The notes under the pieces are model-generated. The model saw only the letters and a list, made by a program, of their open reading frames with translations. It searched no databases and had not been told where the DNA came from. Below, piece by piece: positions 23,701 through 34,104 of a stretch of 56,260 nucleotides of DNA. How positions within the stretch are numbered: the stretch's first letter is position 1; the number at the start of each line of letters is the position of its first letter. Both the position numbers and the translations under genes were made by a program. This stretch comes from Mucidula mucida (lineage: Eukaryota > Basidiomycota > Agaricomycetes > Agaricales > Physalacriaceae): assembly GCA_015501055.1 (NCBI GenBank), contig JADNYV010000232.1:1-56260 (forward strand), read 5' to 3'.

Positions 23701-25988
23701 CTTACCTTCTATTCCCTTCACCTATTTTCGGTTCCGCAGCGACAACCACTCCGTCGCTGTTCACTCGCATGTCCGGCCGCGCATTGATCCATTCTGTGAA
23801 TTCTTCCACAGCCCAGTCAACACTTGTAAAGATACGGAGCACTTCATTGAAGCGCTGCACATCTGGAGGGGCAGTCCGTATCATAATTTCCCCGAGATAC
23901 CCGTATCCGCCAAAACATGTAGTGAGTATAGGATCATGGCCATAAGGTGCAAGTCTTGGGTAGCGCTTAACAAGCGATGCTGTGGTTGCAGGAGTTGCGA
24001 GGAGAGATGCGACCTGTTCAAGCTCCTTCGGTTCCTTCATCCTCTCTACGAACAAGTACCAGTATCTTTCGTTCATGTAGGGCTCGCCGGCGGGGGCTAT
24101 CAGGACAGAATATCCCAATTCAAGACAGACACAATTTTGGTTGGGATTCTCCGGAAAGATTTCCGACCAATGAGCAGTGGTATATTCATGCACAGAATAA
24201 TCTGGTGACAAGCCTGTTAGCTTAACTCCTTGGCAGAGTAGACAACAAGATCACACACGTGTAAACACAAGATGATTACGAAAGCCAATGTTATCACTGA
24301 CAAGGCCATGACAACACTGCAGAATGGTTTCACTGTCGGTATAATGGGTTAAGTCTCCTTCCGCAAGCAGATGTTGCAGCTCTTCAGTACTGAAGTAATG
24401 CTGATACAAGGAAACTAGAGCTAGTGTGCGACACACCAACTCGTTCTTCCGTTCACCCTGTTCGCGAATTCGCTTGAATGTCAACTCGTACGCGTCATCC
24501 AAGGTGCGCGGCAGAGAATCAAGTATAGCAGCGACATCACATCGACGAGTAACGTCGCGCTCCAATTCGCGGAGTTGCAGAGAGGCCAGGAGGAACATGC
24601 CACTGGCTTTACTGACCACCCATCTCCTTATCATATCTTTCAGGTCCTTGTCCAACCAGGTGTGCTTGAGCTTTCGGAGAGTTGTATCCACGGCAATGAG
24701 AATGTCCTCATCCGCAGCACGGATTTCAATTGTCGAATGATCATGAATCTCTCCGAACACTGGACGCGAGGTGACAATTATGCGAAAGGAGGTAGCAAGA
24801 TCCTGAACTGCGCGCAGGAGGTCGATACGGATTGGGCATTCGTCAAGGGCATCAATGATGATGTATATCGGTCGTGCATGAGAGGCTGCCAAGTCGTTTA
24901 GCAAGCCGTGGAGTCTGTTTGGTTCGGGCTCGGTTTGAGTCCGATAGAGGTCATAGAGAGCGGGGGGAACGTTCGGTGATTTTTCGATGAGCTGTCGAAG
25001 AAGTCCGCGTAGGACCGGGAACGGGCTGGTGAAATTATGAACGGAGTACCTGCAGAACACCGAGAGTACAATGTTATCCGATATGGATCGAAGATGATCG
25101 ACGAGAAAAGCTCTGTAAAGACAGACGTCAACATCGATGCTAAATGGAGTGCCGGCAGTCGACTGACGCGATGACGGATTTTCCAACTCCAACTATCATT
25201 ATGGTCATTGATAAGTTTCACTCATTTCAATAATACAGCCGAACGCACCAAATCCATGACACCATACAATCCTCTCCGAGTCTGTGTTGTCGCGCCAGGC
25301 AACAAAGTTGGGGTGTCGTAGTACCCATGTTCCCGTTTCGGGAAGTCTTTGCTCGATCAGACTGCGCTGGTGGCCAGTGAAATCGTCCTCAGAGATGAAC
25401 TTGGCTATCTTGAGACGGTACTCGGCTATAGAATCCCAGCTGAGGCTCCATGATCAAAAAGTAACATCGTTAATTGCTCACTGATGATGTGGCTACTGCG
25501 AAGCATAAGAATCGCATCACAACGAGGTTGACAGTTGTAACTCACAACATATCGTGCTGAACGGCGAGCCCGATCCTGCTCTTGTAGCGCTCCAGGTCCG
25601 AGAGCAGGTCCTTCACTTCCGCCTTGGCCACTGTCCACGACAGCGCGGCCACAAGCCGCCTCCCTAGAATCTTGAATCTAGTCGCATTTGGATTCGACGT
25701 TCCATAAGTCAAAACGTCCTTGATTCGCCCAAGGGTTCCGTCGACCACTTTGGCAAAGGGCTGAGAGGGATCCAAAAGCTGCCCTAGGCGATCCATCGAG
25801 GCTTGGTCACTGGCGACACCAGGCGCAGACGCTAGTCTCTGGAGAGCCTGAAGCTCGGGCTCCAGGGAGCGAACCTCATCGAGAAGCCGACGACGTTCCG
25901 CGGTCGAGTGCCTGACATCAGCTGAATAGTCGTACAGTGTCTTACAGTTCTGGATGAGGGAGAGAATAGATGTGGGATCGAACGACAT
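23356..25988 (-). CDS. NLR-C: Helo_like_N/NACHT protein, apparently intact (768 aa), no heptad linker
   Basis: Seven exons on the minus strand: 25988-25546 (443 nt), 25495-25482 (14 nt), 25425-25249 (177), 25192-25168 (25), 25112-24259 (854), 24201-23706 (496), 23653-23356 (298). The sum is 2307 nt, in frame at every junction, 768 aa. The N-terminal domain starts MSFDPTSILSLIQ. Walker A spans the microexon (GFVGVGKS). The NACHT exon has Walker B IYIIIDALDEC and RIIVTSRP. Exon 6 starts by splicing to HYSVHEYTTAHW and encodes a helical C-terminal region without a recognised repeat. The 14-nt second exon contains no heptad, unlike A, B, D and E. The stop (TAG) comes from the splice-acceptor region of the downstream exon copy. 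Such STAND proteins are thought to oligomerise on ligand binding and activate a membrane-active N-terminal domain; that role is inferred. Splicing of the 14-nt exon is the weakest point. Confidence 0.8.
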
Positions 25989-26764
25989 GGCAAGTGGCGG
26001 GGTCTGAGCGTCGACGGAGAGAGTAGTGGGTGCCTAAAGAGATGTGTCTCTCCGCGTGTCCAATACAATGCCTCAATTCCGGTCAAAGTGACCTCCGACA
26101 ATCCAGGTGCCGTAAAGCTTGACATGTGAGAAAGAGATCTGAACATGGGGAACGATAGTCAATGTAGACTCGTGTCGACGTCTTGTGAACGAACATAGCA
26201 CACCCCCAAGGCGAGTTTCAGCTACAGCGGCAACTAAGTAGCTAGGACGGAACTTTGCTAAACAAAATCGCGAAAAGCACTCTTTCTTGTTATTTGGCTG
26301 ACAGCTCCTTGCTTCTCGCGAGGCATCGCATGCGTCTCCTGGCTGTGCTCGATAAATTTGGACTTTGATTGCTGTAAGATGGTATCAAGCAGAGAATTGT
26401 CTATATCTTCTAAACACATCAGGTCGCGGCACGTATGAATGGTCCTACCGACTTAGATGTACAACGTCCTTTGCATAACCAAGATAATAACGAAGTCGAC
26501 AATCTACTGAACAAGAAAGGTCAGTATACGCAGGGGAAGGCAACGTTACGTACCCTACCTAACCGCCACATCTTCAAAGAAGATCAGGCGCCGCGCGCAA
26601 TCAGAGTACTCACATTGGGCGGCAAAATTCAGGCCCCATCCATTTTCGACCTCGCAAGGGGAACTTGAGCGGCTTGAGGCAGTGAGGACATTCGCGTGGG
26701 TGTACTCCAAGAGCAAAGCCGCGGACCGATTAAGGATGTATGCGATGTAATAGTAATAGAGATC
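25989..26764. other. 5' flank of NLR-C
   Basis: Less similar to the A/B/E leaders. A short block (tatcttctaaacacatcagg, about 26404) matches the region upstream of NLR-B (about 16180). A 77-codon plus-strand frame (26435-26668) has no recognisable motif. Confidence 0.4.
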
Positions 26765-28360
26765 ACCCAGACCTATGCTCGAGCGCGTGAGTTTGATTCA
26801 GAACTCAACAGGAACAAACGTACCATTTGATTGGGAAACCACCTTTCAATTCTTGCGCTAGGCGCGATACCGCAACAACAGATGCATGTAAGATGCATGC
26901 GAGCATCACGAGGCGACGAACAGGTGGGAGATGAAGATGGGAGTCAGCGGACGCCGCTGAATCGAGAGTAAAACGTGATCTTTGCAAAAGTCGGATACAA
27001 AGAGATACACGCGCGCGCTCCCGTATGTCCCAACGCAAGCATTTGTGCGAGAACGTCGCGCAAAAGCAGAGCTTGATCGTCTGCTGGGATATGAGAGACG
27101 ATGACCGACATGGGAAGCTGCGTTGCCGAAGGAGCGCCTCGAGACATGTACGAGCCACAGCCTAGTGATGGAAAAGTAATAGTCATAGCTCCACCAGGAG
27201 ACCACAATGACTGATACGATAACCCAGCCGCATCGTCGAGACTGGTGTAAGCATCTTCAGCAGGAGAATCATCTTACACAAAGGAAACCTACGGGTATGC
27301 TGCAGTTTGATCCCACTTCATCCGAATGCAAGCTGGAACGTGAGCCCATATCGAGTCGCTGCTCCACTTGCTGGACCAATATGAGCGCGAGGCGAGTGCG
27401 GTAGGACTGCGTCTTTGAAGCGATAACAACATTGTGGACAGCGGTGCGTTAGCAGAAGGTCCTTCGATTCCAAAGATTTGCAATCGTCGGATCACGGAGG
27501 AACGCAGTTCAGAGTAGAACAAAAAGCGCGCATGACCCAAAATGAGGGGGAGAAAAGTGCAGTGAGATACGCGTATAGGGTGCCTCTGTGTGATAGCGAA
27601 CCTGTGGGCAAGCCTCTGCCTATGCCGTGCATCCCAGCACCGCCAGATACGCGAAGACATGGTGGTAGATCTCGCTCTCTGTTCTCCCTACTGAGTCAGG
27701 AGCCGTCACGGCGGGCGTATAGAGATAGACGATGGGGATTCCAATGTGGCTAGCAGTCAAGCAAGTAGGCGACTTGGACACGACATTGGTGGTCAAAAAG
27801 GCACGTAAACTAGCACAGGCCTCAGCAGAATAATCGTCGTAGGCGGGGGAAACGTACCAGTCTCCGAGTCTGCTCAAATCCCAGAGCGGCGGGACGCGAC
27901 CCAAAGTTCCAGCCACAATTATCTTCGCCGTACTTCATGGCGAGAGTCAAATGCCGTCGGTTTGAGCATTATTAACGTCGGGATTGGCGGAGGTCTGACG
28001 AACGACTGCGCCGGCGAGAGCCCCATGTACTTTGAGAGCCTGATGCGCCCAAGGTAGAAGACGATCCAGAGGAGGAAATGCACGTCAATGCAGGACCAAT
28101 TTCCATATAATCCGTGGGGAGGGTAGGGAGGGAATGCGATGATGAGGGCAGGAGCAAAGCCGTCGGCGTATCCTGCTCGCCTCAGACCACCATCGCGACC
28201 GGCGGAGTTGAACTTGCAAGAACGCTTGTAAATCGGCGGTGCCTTTCCCTCTATTTCGACAAGTCGGCATGTACTCTTATTAGCTGCTGGAACTCGTTCA
28301 AGAAATAACATGAATGCTGGCGTATTGAAGGCATATGGTAAGTTAGGCCCTCCCATTGCC
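26765..28360. repeat. Dispersed repeat R3, copy 2 (longest)
   Basis: Paralogous to 16.35-17.47 kb: cctatgctcgagcgcgtgag (about 26770), block around gtaaaacgtgatctttgcaa, cggtttgagcattattaa (about 27957), gatgatgagggcaggagc (about 28138), and a right end shared with 51.18-51.25 kb (cgttcaagaaataac vs cgttcaagaaaagg). Minus-strand frames (27207-26944, MLALGHTGARAC; 27916-27620, SPAYDDYSAEACASLRAF) look like exons of a decayed gene copied with the cassette. I cannot name it. Confidence 0.6.
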
Positions 28361-29255
28361 ATATATGCTTCTACTTATCAAGCGTTTTAGTAAAGTCACC
28401 CGCGACCTCCTCCACACCGCCGATCAGCTGGTCATGATTCTATGGGCCGGGCTTCTTGGCAGGCGGTTTCTGTCCTGGCGTGCCTGGAAATCCACTGGTC
28501 GAGGGGGGTCCCTTAGTCAGCCTTAAGTCAGCGACCGGTCCGTGAGCCGTAAGCGCATCAAACGCGCCGTGAGAGAAGGCAGGGACCAGGGTGCAGAGCG
28601 TGCTGATTATCGTTTACCATCTACTGCCATCGTTAATTGCTCTCTGTACTCAACGACGTGCACGATGCTCCATCTGGGGCTCGTGTTTTTACTTCTTTTA
28701 TATCTCATGTCTGTAAATACGCCGGACTACGCGCCTGAGGCTGTACTGCCCATATTCCAGGGAAGGAAGCACATCTACTACATATTCAACTACTCCTGCA
28801 GCAAAAATAGCTAGATACTAGTAACTAGACAAGCATTTTCTTTACTACATGTTTTGTCACTTACGTGGTGCTACGAATGAATATCTACAGTCCAGTCACT
28901 GTAATGTCCGCGACTTCCAAATGCGGCCTGATGAGCGCACTGATGGCGCACGGACTTTGCCGAAGACCCTTTCAGGCTGGACCCCAAGGCAGACCCTGAT
29001 TTCGCGGATTTACCGGCCGGGAACCCCCTGCTTCTTGGTATCTTCATCCTCTAACCAGTACTTACAAGCCACCCATACAAATCACGCGTTTTCTCCGGAT
29101 ACCTACATCGATGCCATATCATGTCCCGGCCGTTCAAATCAACCAAATCTCTCCCCTACTTACAATCCCGACCAACGCGATTGCAACCTTTCCCTTCAGG
29201 TAATTTCCTTCTCTCACATTCCTAAGCGAAGGAAGGTCTAAGCCGCACAGGCCAG
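28361..29255. other. No gene recognised
   Basis: Short frames only (90 and 130 codons, plus strand) without motifs. A block near 28477-28520 (gcgtgcctggaaatccactg, then a G-run) resembles 55905-55965. Confidence 0.4.
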
Positions 29256-29560
29256 GACATTGTTCTTAAAGGTTGTTGACCGGCAACGTCCATTGTTCAC
29301 GATGTCAGATCTGAGACGCCATGCATTGTTTGTTATGCGCGAGATCCACACGTCGTGCTTGAGTTCAGAGGGCCTGACCAACTTGAATACTGTGCCACAA
29401 AGAGCGTCACCTGTAAATTCGCGCCGCCTGGTACGTTCTTTTGTTTATTGACGTGACACCGAGTAGAAAACATTTCCAGATGTTCTAGAATGTAAATTCC
29501 ACCTGGACATGGTTAGAAGGCTTGCCGACGCCCCGGCTTAGGATTGGTCCTCATCGAAGT
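29256..29560. repeat. Dispersed repeat R1, partial copy 4
   Basis: Has ctggtacgttcttttgttta (about 29429) preceded and followed by diverged R1 blocks. It lies 3' of NLR-D, as R1 does for B and C. Confidence 0.5.
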
Positions 29561-30141
29561 TGCGTCGAAGGATACCTCAAGATCGCTATTCAGTCATCTA
29601 TTGCCTTCCCCAACCCAGTCCCAACTCTGGTGGTGCCGTTGTTGACTATTATTTAACTATACAGGCAACTTTCAGAGCTGTCAACTATACACGACTCGAA
29701 ATCGCGCCACGGAATGTCTCCAACGGACTGAGGGCCTTTCAGACGCAGGTGCACACTTACTTGTCTATATACTCCCGTCTTCCCGTTGGTTTCTACATAC
29801 CTTCCCTTCATCATGCCTGTCCCCGGACCTCGACTACATAGAATACTTCAAATTATCAGCCTCTTCGTAGCTCGTCGCCCGAGGTATGATTATACTATGT
29901 CAAGGTAGATGATAGAGAAACATAGTAAAATGCAAAATGTACTGCCCCCGGCGACACAGATCGCAATTTCCGTACAGTAGTGGGTGTTTCTAGATACTCC
30001 CAACAGCTGGAAAATCATAGGAGATAGATGTGTCTCCAACACTTCCTTGGCTTTCCGTAGTCGCTCCAAATTGAGAATCCAAATCACAGCTATCGGCTTA
30101 GCTGAATCAGTAAAAAATCAATACAGAACAAAGAAATCACC
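29561..30141. other. No gene recognised; 3' flank of NLR-D
   Basis: Short frames only. The last exon seen in copies C and E was not found here. Confidence 0.4.
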
Positions 30142-32358
30142 TCAAGTTCCTTCACATACATCCGGGTCCACAGCAACTGCCACCCCGTCGCTGCGCACCC
30201 GCATGTCCGGCCGCGCGTCAATCCATTCTATACACTTGTCCACCCTGTGAGACCAGCCATAATTTCTACACACACGAAGCACTTCATTAAAGCACTGCGC
30301 ATCTGGGAGTACAGTCCGGATCATATATTCCATGATATTCCAGTACACGCAGTGACATGCAATCAGTAAAGGTTCATGGACAAAAGGTTCAATGTTCGCA
30401 TTGCACTCAACAAGCGATACTCTGGCTATAGGAGTTGAGAGGAACGATATGGCCCATTCGAGATCCTGTGGTTTCCTCATTGCGTCGGTTATATAGTGCC
30501 AGCAAACAAAATTTCTTATCGACTTGTCGACGGAGCTTGTCAAGGTAGAAGATCCCAATCTGAGACAGAGATCGGTTTGGTTGGGAGTCTCTGGAAAGAT
30601 TTTCGACCAGTTAGCGATGGTATATTCATGCACGGAGTAATCTGTTTAATAATCCTGTCAACAAGGCCACGACAAGACTGAAGAACTCTTTCGATGTCTG
30701 TATATTGGGTCCGGTCTCCTTCGGCAAGCAGATGTTGGAGGAATGTTTTGTGAAACGACAGCAATGTAGTTAAAGCAAGGGCGCGGCATGCCAAGTCGTT
30801 CTTCCGATCACCCTGTTCGCAGATTCGCTGAAATGTCAGTTTGTACGCATCGTTTAATGTGCGTGGTAGAGAATAGAGGATAGCAGTGACATCACGTCGG
30901 CGAGTCACGTCGCGCTCCAATTCGCGGAGCTGCAGCGAGGCCAGGAGAAACATGCCATCTGCCTTCTGGACAATTTTCGTCCTAATCGTACTCTTCAGCG
31001 CATCGTCCATCCAGGGACCCTTAAGTTTTGGTAGGGTTGTATCGACCGCTGCGAGGATATCATGGTCCGACGCCCGAATCTCAATGGATGGGTATTGCTC
31101 GATCTCGTTAAAGACCGGACGTGAGGTGACAAGGACACGGAACACGGGACTAAGCTGCTGGAGGGCACGAAGCAGGTCAAGAGCGATTCTGCATTCATCA
31201 AGGGCATCAATTACGATGTAGATAGGTAGGTTGCGTATGATAATCAGCTAACTCGGCCAGTAAGACGGGGAGGTCATCAGGGTTTGGGTGTATTCCCTTC
31301 CAGTAGTGGTTGCAGATGGTGGATGGAACCCTTGTGGACCGCTCGATGAGCTGTCGAAGCAGGCCACGAAGGACAGGAAATGGGGTGATGAAGTCCTCTG
31401 AAGAGTATCTACAGAACACGGATAGCACGACGCTCAACCCCGGCGTGGATTGGATATGATCGACAACCAGTGCTCTGCGGTAAAAAGAAGTCAATACAAA
31501 TTACATGCGGATAAGCGAGTGTCAACTAACGCTATGACAGACATTCCAGCACCCGCTATAACTGTGCATCAGTTCAATTCTGTGGCACTTTCTTGACGTA
31601 CGACTACCGTGACACCACAAGGTTCTTTGCAACTCTTTGCTGTCCCGCCATGCAACAAATTTGGGATGCTGGATCATCCAGGTTCCGGTGTTCTGTAGTC
31701 GTTGCTCCAGAAGGCCCTTCTGGTGTCCAGTGAAGTCGCTCTTGGAAATGAATTGCGCTATTTTGAGACGGTCATCATCTAAAAGCGTACACCTTAATCT
31801 TCGTAAATGGCCAGTAAGATCTCATATGTACTGACTGCTGAGGTGTTCTTCTACAATGTCCATCTTCTTGCTACACAACATGAGCTGTGCAGCAAATCGA
31901 ACGCGAGTGACTCACAACATATCGTGCTGCAGTGCGAGCCCGATCCGGCTCTTGCAGCGCTCGAGGTCGAGAAGCAAGTCCTTGACGTCCACCTTATCGA
32001 CTGTCCACCACAGCGCAGCGGCCCACCGCTTTCCTAAGACCTTGAACCGGTTCGCTTTGGGATCGGACGTTCCATACATCAAAACATCTTTGACGCGGTT
32101 GAGTGTTTCGTCCACCACTTTCGCAAAGGGCTGTGACGAATCCAAAAGCTGGGCCAGTCGTTCCATCGAGGCTTGTTCACCGGAGACGCCAGGCGTGGTT
32201 GCTAGTCTATGGAGCGCCTCTAGTTCGGGCTGCAGTGAGCGGACTTCATCAAGGAGCCGACTACGTTCGGCAGACGAATGCTTGACGTCCGCGGCAAACT
32301 TGTATAGTGTCCTGCAGCTCTGGACGATGGATATGATGGTGGTGGGATCGAACGACAC
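30142..32358 (-). pseudogene. NLR-D: pseudogene with mutated Walker A and start
   Basis: Exons on the minus strand: 32358-31916 (443 nt), 31870-31836 (35 nt, one heptad), 31778-31602 (177), 31555-31531 (25), then the NACHT exon from 31474. The codon aligned with the ATG start of other copies is GTG (32356-32358), although the frame is open upstream to a Met at 32568. In the microexon the Walker A Lys is Met (GSRGAGMS; ATG at 31542-31544). An extra 4 bases near 31229 break the frame just before Walker B (VIDALDEC). Intron 5 is damaged: GLVDRIIKQ runs directly into the HEY-exon region. The 163-residue C-terminal frame (30633-30142) is open. Several independent lesions make it dead as an NTPase, though a truncated N-terminal product is conceivable. 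Confidence 0.8.
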
Positions 32359-32635
32359 GACAAGTGCTGGCGTCTGAGCTCTAACCAAAGAGCGTGCCTC
32401 CTCGTGTCCACCATGTGACGTGCTTTCCGGGGATAGCACATCGGATAATCGCGCACCGGACGGCCACGGATTCTGGAGACGCGCCCGATAGCCCAATGCG
32501 CGCAAGAGATAGAAGGCTCGTTCTGTTCCATAAGGCAATCTATGTGTCCGCGACGGGCCATTCCTCAAAGTCGGGTTTAGACGTGGACTGGAAGAGATTC
32601 AACCTACAAGAGAATGGTGATGCGATGAACCCAGA
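32359..32635. other. 5' flank of NLR-D
   Basis: The exon-1 frame stays open into this region, to 32568, without matching the leaders of other copies. No regulatory site can be supported. Confidence 0.35.
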
Positions 32636-32765
32636 TCACCTAACCTAGGTGTTTCCAGATTTGAATCACCAGAGCACCTAGGTGCAGGACCTAGGCGTAG
32701 ATATGCGTAGTTAGATACTGCAAGAAGTCATATATCTACGCCTAGTAAACAGAAGTGCCACCCCG
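32636..32765. mobile_element. MITE-like element with CACCTAGGTG motifs, copy 1
   Basis: Begins ctaacctaggtgtttccag and contains gaatcaccagagcacctag. It matches the reverse complement of 46290-46350 over about 50 bases. The palindrome cacctaggtg and near-copies recur inside. Ends are uncertain. Confidence 0.45.
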
Positions 32766-33027
32766 AGGTGTTGACTACCCCCCAATGTGCGGTTTGTACA
32801 TCACGGTGCGCAACCAAAGTGTGCTCCGAGTGTTATTACCACTTACGGTGAGTGTCACAAGTTTGCTTTAAGTTCAAACCAGTGTATACCCGTATTAGAG
32901 CTGTGCCACTGTGCCTATAGGCTGCCGCGCTGACGCGACTGAGGTACCTGAGGTACCGAGAGAGGACATGATGGTAAGAGAACAAGAGACAGCCTCATCA
33001 TGTGCTGACACCTTTGTCGGTCATTAT
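32766..33027. other. Spacer, nothing recognised
   Basis: No coding frame or repeat recognised between the MITE-like element and the Helitron terminus candidates. Confidence 0.35.
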
Positions 33028-33086
33028 CCAACAAGCTTACAATCCTGTCTCCGGCAGTCATTCCAGCTTGTTGGGGCGCGCCCCAA
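33028..33086. repeat. Inverted repeats at the possible Helitron 3' end
   Basis: A perfect 10-bp inverted repeat (33028-33037 with 33065-33074, loop of 27) overlaps a perfect 16-bp palindrome at 33071-33086. They lie about 40-95 bases beyond the helicase stop codon. Helitrons end in a short hairpin close to CTRR. On the minus strand CTGG follows the palindrome by a few bases, but the next base is A, not the expected T. Confidence 0.6.
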
Positions 33087-33123
33087 ACCCGCTTTTTTCG
33101 TCAAACAGTGAATAAGAGATTTT

Positions 33124-33561
33124 TTATACTAAGCCTTGTAATACTTCTGGATACACAATATTATTAGTTCTAAGATTATCAGCTTCCTGATTCTTGGGGA
33201 AGAGAACTTTGATACGACCTGCTGATGTGCATCAACTCAATGCTACATACAACTGCCCTTGAGAGAACACCAGAGTCCGCAGATCCAACCCAATATGTTG
33301 AACTGATTGTCCTTGCAACTTGTTGATTGTCATAGCAAATGCCAATCAAACTGGAAACTGGCAACACATGAAAGGAATAGGACATTCAACCTCCTTGGGA
33401 ATGTTATTGATGCGTGGAATGAGAACAATATTGCCGTTGTGCTTGCCACCCATAATCTGGCACTTGAGAACACAATGTCCCATATTCAAAAGATGCATGC
33501 GGGTTCCATTGCAGAGTCCATCTGCTGGTGCCAAATTCACCAACAACATTAATGGAGCACC
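33124..33561 (-). pseudogene. Helitron helicase, C-terminal part
   Basis: Starts at the Gypsy insertion as PLMLLVNLAPADGLCNGTR, then GNIVLIPRI and CCQFPV. A frameshift near 33350 is followed by [32 protein letters not shown], a TGA, then CTSAGRIKVLFP and a stop at 33124-33126. These are the C-terminal motifs of PIF1-family Helitron helicases. The TGA (33232-33234) stands where the family has Arg, consistent with CGA to TGA. Confidence 0.8.
33557..33561. repeat. Target-site duplication GCACC (left)
   Basis: gcacc here and at 40069-40073 flank the chromovirus exactly. On the minus strand the joined site restores the helicase reading VLKKGA|PLMLLVNL. Confidence 0.85.
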
Positions 33562-34091
33562 TGTTAGCGACTGACTATAGCCACAAGACTAAACCAGGTA
33601 CCACAGCAAGAACTAAGGAAGAAAGTGTTTGCGTTTGTAGAACTAGGCTAGGCCAGGTGTATAAACGAGATCGGAACTAAAGTACAATGATACTACACTA
33701 CTGCTTATATACTAGTAAGTCTGTGTTTGGGACTCCTTGTCCATACATGTTTCCGCTAGGGATAACTCCACGCCCTTGACCCAGTGTTGTATGCTACTAG
33801 TCCGTGAAACCATTAAATACGAGTGGTGTCTGCATGTAAGTAATAATACTGAAACAACCATGTGTGCTATGAGTGTCGGTGGTGTGTATACAATAGGAAG
33901 TCCATGAGGTATCGGCATGTATGATGTCATCCCTGTGTTGGACGTGTGTCCGACATGAGTACGGCTTCGGTAATGAAAAGCGATATGATTGGTGACGAAA
34001 CAGATGATGAAACAGTCCGTTGGTTGATAAGACAAGGCCCCCGATAAGATATGATAAGATTGAAAATGTGAAAATATGGCAATTCATAACA
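33562..34091 (-). repeat. 3' LTR of the chromovirus
   Basis: Plus-strand TGTTAGCGAC...CATAACA, with short inverted TGTTA/TAACA ends. It matches 39538-40068 with about a dozen differences, almost all transitions. Confidence 0.9.
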
Positions 34092-34104
34092 TCACCCCCT
34101 CCTT
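34092..34104 (-). promoter_or_regulatory. Polypurine tract
   Basis: Minus-strand aaggagggggtga immediately precedes the 3' LTR start TGTTATGAA. This is the expected primer site for plus-strand DNA synthesis. Confidence 0.75.
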
